Shown: positions 62,072 to 64,000 of the stretch, in pieces
Layout of the letters: each line of letters starts with the position of its first letter
Position numbering within the stretch: the stretch's first letter is position 1
Assembly (NCBI GenBank): GCA_025056455.1
Contig: JANWVY010000006.1
Span: forward strand, 62,001-126,000
Reading direction: 5' to 3'
DNA: 64,000 bases
DNA from: Bryobacteraceae bacterium
GTDB lineage: Bacteria; Acidobacteriota; Terriglobia; Bryobacterales; Bryobacteraceae
The notes under the pieces: generated by a model
Database searches by the model: none
What the model saw: the letters and a program-made list of their open reading frames with translations, nothing else
Told to the model about the DNA's origin: nothing
Translations under genes and position numbers: made by a program

Positions 62072-63090
62072 ATTCTCGATTTCTCGACGCCTGCCGGAGG
62101 CGGCCAACTGACGTTCGCCCCGTGTGGTTTATGCGGCAGGCAGGCCGCTATATGAAACAATACCGGGAGATTCGGGCCAAACATTCGATCCTAGAAATCT
62201 GTAAACGCCCGGATCTAGCAGCGGCTGTGACCCTTCAGCCGGTTGAAATCCTCGACGTAGACGCGGCCATCATCTTTGCCGATCTCTTGCTCCCCGTCGA
62301 GCCCATGGGCTTAAAACTGGAATTCATTTCCGGCGAGGGACCCAGCATCGACAATCCGGTTCGTACCTCCACCGATGTTGATTCACTTTCAATTTCCAAT
62401 ACCGACGATTTGGCCTACGTTGGCGAAGCCATTCAAATCGTTGTCCGCGCTCTAGGCGGCAAAGTGCCTGTCATCGGCTTTGTGGGTGCCCCCTTCACCC
62501 TGGCAAGCTACATGATCGAAGGCGGTCCTTCTCGCACCTTCCTCCGCACCAAACAGCTGATGTATCGCGATGAGGTGCTCTGGCGCCGGCTGATGGGCAA
62601 AATTGTCGATGTGCTCGGTCCCTTCGCTCTCATGCAAGTTGGCGCCGGCGCCCGGGCCATCCAAGTGTTCGACAGCTGGGTGGGCGCCCTCGGTCCGGAT
62701 GACTATGTGCGTTACGTCGCCCCTTACTCTCGTGCGCTCATCGAGCGCATCCGCTCGGCTAGCGTGCCCGTCATTCACTTCGGTACAGGCGCTGCGGGCT
62801 TCTTCAAAGAGCTCCATGCCGCTGGCGGCGACGTCATGGGAGTTGACTGGAGAATCAACATTGACCAGGCCTGGATGGACATCAGCTACCGCTCGGCCGT
62901 ACAAGGCAACCTCGATCCTGCCGTTCTCTTTGCTCCGCTGCCTGAATTAAAGGCGCGCGTGCACGAGCTGCTCAAGCGTACCGGAACGCGACCCGGACAT
63001 ATCTTCAATCTTGGACATGGCATCTTGCCGGAAACCCCCGTAGAGAACGTCAAGGCTGTGGTCCAGATTGTGCGTGACTTTAAACCGTGA
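62068..63090 (+). CDS. hemE: Uroporphyrinogen decarboxylase
   Basis: Removes four carboxyl groups from uroporphyrinogen III to give coproporphyrinogen III in haem synthesis. 340 aa from the ATG at 62068, which overlaps the apbE stop; an in-frame ATG at 62053 is an alternative. Signature RPVWFMRQAGRYMKQYREI (catalytic Arg region), then AAIIFADLLLPVEPMG with the substrate Asp, VIGFVGAPFTLASYMIEG, QVFDSWVGALGPDDYVRYV and VMGVDWRINIDQA. The GHGI LPETPVENV end (FNLGHGILPETPVENV) is complete. The stop overlaps the start of the oxidase gene (GTGA). Confidence 0.96.
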   Translation: MNSRFLDACRRRPTDVRPVWFMRQAGRYMKQYREIRAKHSILEICKRPDLAAAVTLQPVEILDVDAAIIFADLLLPVEPMGLKLEFISGEGPSIDNPVRTSTDVDSLSISNTDDLAYVGEAIQIVVRALGGKVPVIGFVGAPFTLASYMIEGGPSRTFLRTKQLMYRDEVLWRRLMGKIVDVLGPFALMQVGAGARAIQVFDSWVGALGPDDYVRYVAPYSRALIERIRSASVPVIHFGTGAAGFFKELHAAGGDVMGVDWRINIDQAWMDISYRSAVQGNLDPAVLFAPLPELKARVHELLKRTGTRPGHIFNLGHGILPETPVENVKAVVQIVRDFKP

Positions 63091-64000
63091 TCGCCATTAT
63101 TGGAGGCGGCATTTCAGGGTTGTCCGCCGCCTGGCATCTTGCACAAACGGGGAAACCCTTTACCCTTTTTGAAAAGCAGCCGCGCTGGGGAGGCGTCATT
63201 GAAACCGCCTATTGGGAAGATTGTGTGCTCGAGGCTGGCCCGGACAGTTTTCTTGCCGCCAAGCCCGAGGCCTTCGAACTCATTCGCGAACTCGGCTTGC
63301 AAGCCGAACTAATCGCCTCCAACGACCATCAACGCGTCACCTTTGTTTGGAAAAACGGCCGCATGAGGCCCTTGCCGGACGGGCTTGTCATGATGGCTCC
63401 AACCCGCATTCTTCCTGTTGCCCTCTCGCCTTTGCTCAGCTGGCGCACGAAAGTCCGGATGGGATTGGAGCTATTTTCGGCGCGGCCAGGTCCAAAGTCA
63501 GAGCGCAGCGTCGCCGACTTCGTTCGGGAGCACTACGGCCAAGAAACTGTTGATTATCTCGCAGAGCCCCTGCTGTCCGGTGTTTACGGCGGCGATGTCG
63601 AGTCGCTCTCGGTCAATGCCGTCCTGCCGCGCTTTGTGGAACTCGAGGCGAAGTATGGCAGCTTGACCCGTGGCGTACTTCAATCGCGCAAATCTCAGCC
63701 TGCGGGACCATCGCCGTCCAAGGCTCTTTTTGCCACCTTGAAAGGCGGTCTTGGCCAGCTGGTCGAGGCCCTACACTCTCGCCTGGTCGCCTGCGGCAAA
63801 CTTGTTTGTGGTGAAGTGGAGGCCCTTGAGCGCAGCGCGCAAGGCTGGCGGCTCCGCCTCACCGGAGATTGGATGGAGGCTGATTCTGTTGTACTGGCCG
63901 TTCCCGCTTATCAGGCGGCAAAACTACTCGCTCCTCATGATGCCCGCTTAGCCAGCCTGCTTAATTCCATCGAATATTCCTCCTCGATCACCATGGCCCT
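63087..64000 (+). CDS. hemY: Protoporphyrinogen oxidase HemY-type, 3' end cut by the window
   Basis: FAD enzyme oxidising proto- or coproporphyrinogen. The GTG at 63087 overlaps the hemE stop by 4 nt. The frame stays open to the window end, so 304 residues are visible of an expected 450-480. FAD-binding Rossmann motif IAIIGGGISGLSAAWHLAQTG (GxGxxG) at the N-terminus, then PFTLFEKQPRWGGVIET, LEAGPDSFLAAKP (the GPDSF motif of PPOX), RPLPDGLVMMAPTRI, FVREHYGQETVDYLAEPLLSGVYGGDVESLS and ALFATLKGGLGQLVEAL. These are the HemY/PgoX set. Together with hemE it gives part of the haem pathway that feeds the many c-type cytochromes of the region. Confidence 0.9.
   Translation, partial: MIAIIGGGISGLSAAWHLAQTGKPFTLFEKQPRWGGVIETAYWEDCVLEAGPDSFLAAKPEAFELIRELGLQAELIASNDHQRVTFVWKNGRMRPLPDGLVMMAPTRILPVALSPLLSWRTKVRMGLELFSARPGPKSERSVADFVREHYGQETVDYLAEPLLSGVYGGDVESLSVNAVLPRFVELEAKYGSLTRGVLQSRKSQPAGPSPSKALFATLKGGLGQLVEALHSRLVACGKLVCGEVEALERSAQGWRLRLTGDWMEADSVVLAVPAYQAAKLLAPHDARLASLLNSIEYSSSITMA

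Overview
The window looks like chromosomal DNA of a GC-rich, diderm, heterotrophic bacterium of the Acidobacteriota, most likely the Bryobacterales/Solibacter side. The clues are three giant Oar-type TonB-dependent receptors with N-terminal carboxypeptidase-regulatory domains, a TIGR03437-type 'Solibacter' C-terminal domain at 26310-27623, FG-GAP/ASPIC-UnbV and seven-haem cytochrome genes next to the receptors, a protein of the acidobacterial 'RxxxGRxRxE' type at 5070-5699, and a complete Tol-Pal operon. No tRNA, rRNA, CRISPR array, transposase or phage gene was seen.

Layout. 1-1445: end of an LPS-export locus (OstA/LptA-like, then LptB). 1494-12860: two Oar-like receptors flanking a seven-haem cytochrome/TPR gene and an FG-GAP/ASPIC-UnbV gene. 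13185-14668: an orphan FliM and a small lysozyme-like protein. 14737-15065: a compact minus-strand transcription unit with promoter, a 20-nt element matching the complement of the 16S rRNA 3' end, a 15-codon ORF, a structured RNA and a terminator; this is the most novel element here. 15116-20139: alpha/beta hydrolase, a short terminator-bounded segment, an amidase-actin-like ATPase pair, and a deoxyhypusine-synthase-family protein. 20290-27623: a third receptor overlapping another seven-haem cytochrome, a TPR protein, a MauG/CCP-type dihaem protein and a CxxCH surface protein. 27745-42184: amidohydrolase, aldehyde dehydrogenase, YdjM-like protein, diacylglycerol kinase, ligA, DedA-like protein, GH88, flippase-like UPF0104 protein, a beta-oxidation fusion protein, dapA and dapD. 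42181-47100: a minus-strand glycosyltransferase operon. 47145-52508: patatin, a conserved small protein, SDR, ATP-grasp, rsmI and a degenerate JAMM membrane protein. 53422-60195: tolQ-tolR-tolA-tolB-pal-cpoB, then a CBM9-like protein and a DeoC-like protein. 60330-64000: DUF503, rbfA, apbE, hemE and hemY (the last cut by the window end).

Functional themes. Envelope work dominates: LPS export, Tol-Pal, peptidoglycan amidase and muramidase, glycosyltransferases, TonB receptors. A second theme is c-type haem: two seven-haem proteins, a dihaem peroxidase-like protein and a CxxCH protein lie in the first 28 kb, and haem synthesis genes lie at the right end. Several genes (5849, 27745, 32912, 60688) have a -10-like hexamer ending 8-9 nt before the start codon and no Shine-Dalgarno sequence, which suggests leaderless mRNAs.

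Limits. All functional calls come from reading motifs by eye. No database search, structure prediction or alignment was run.
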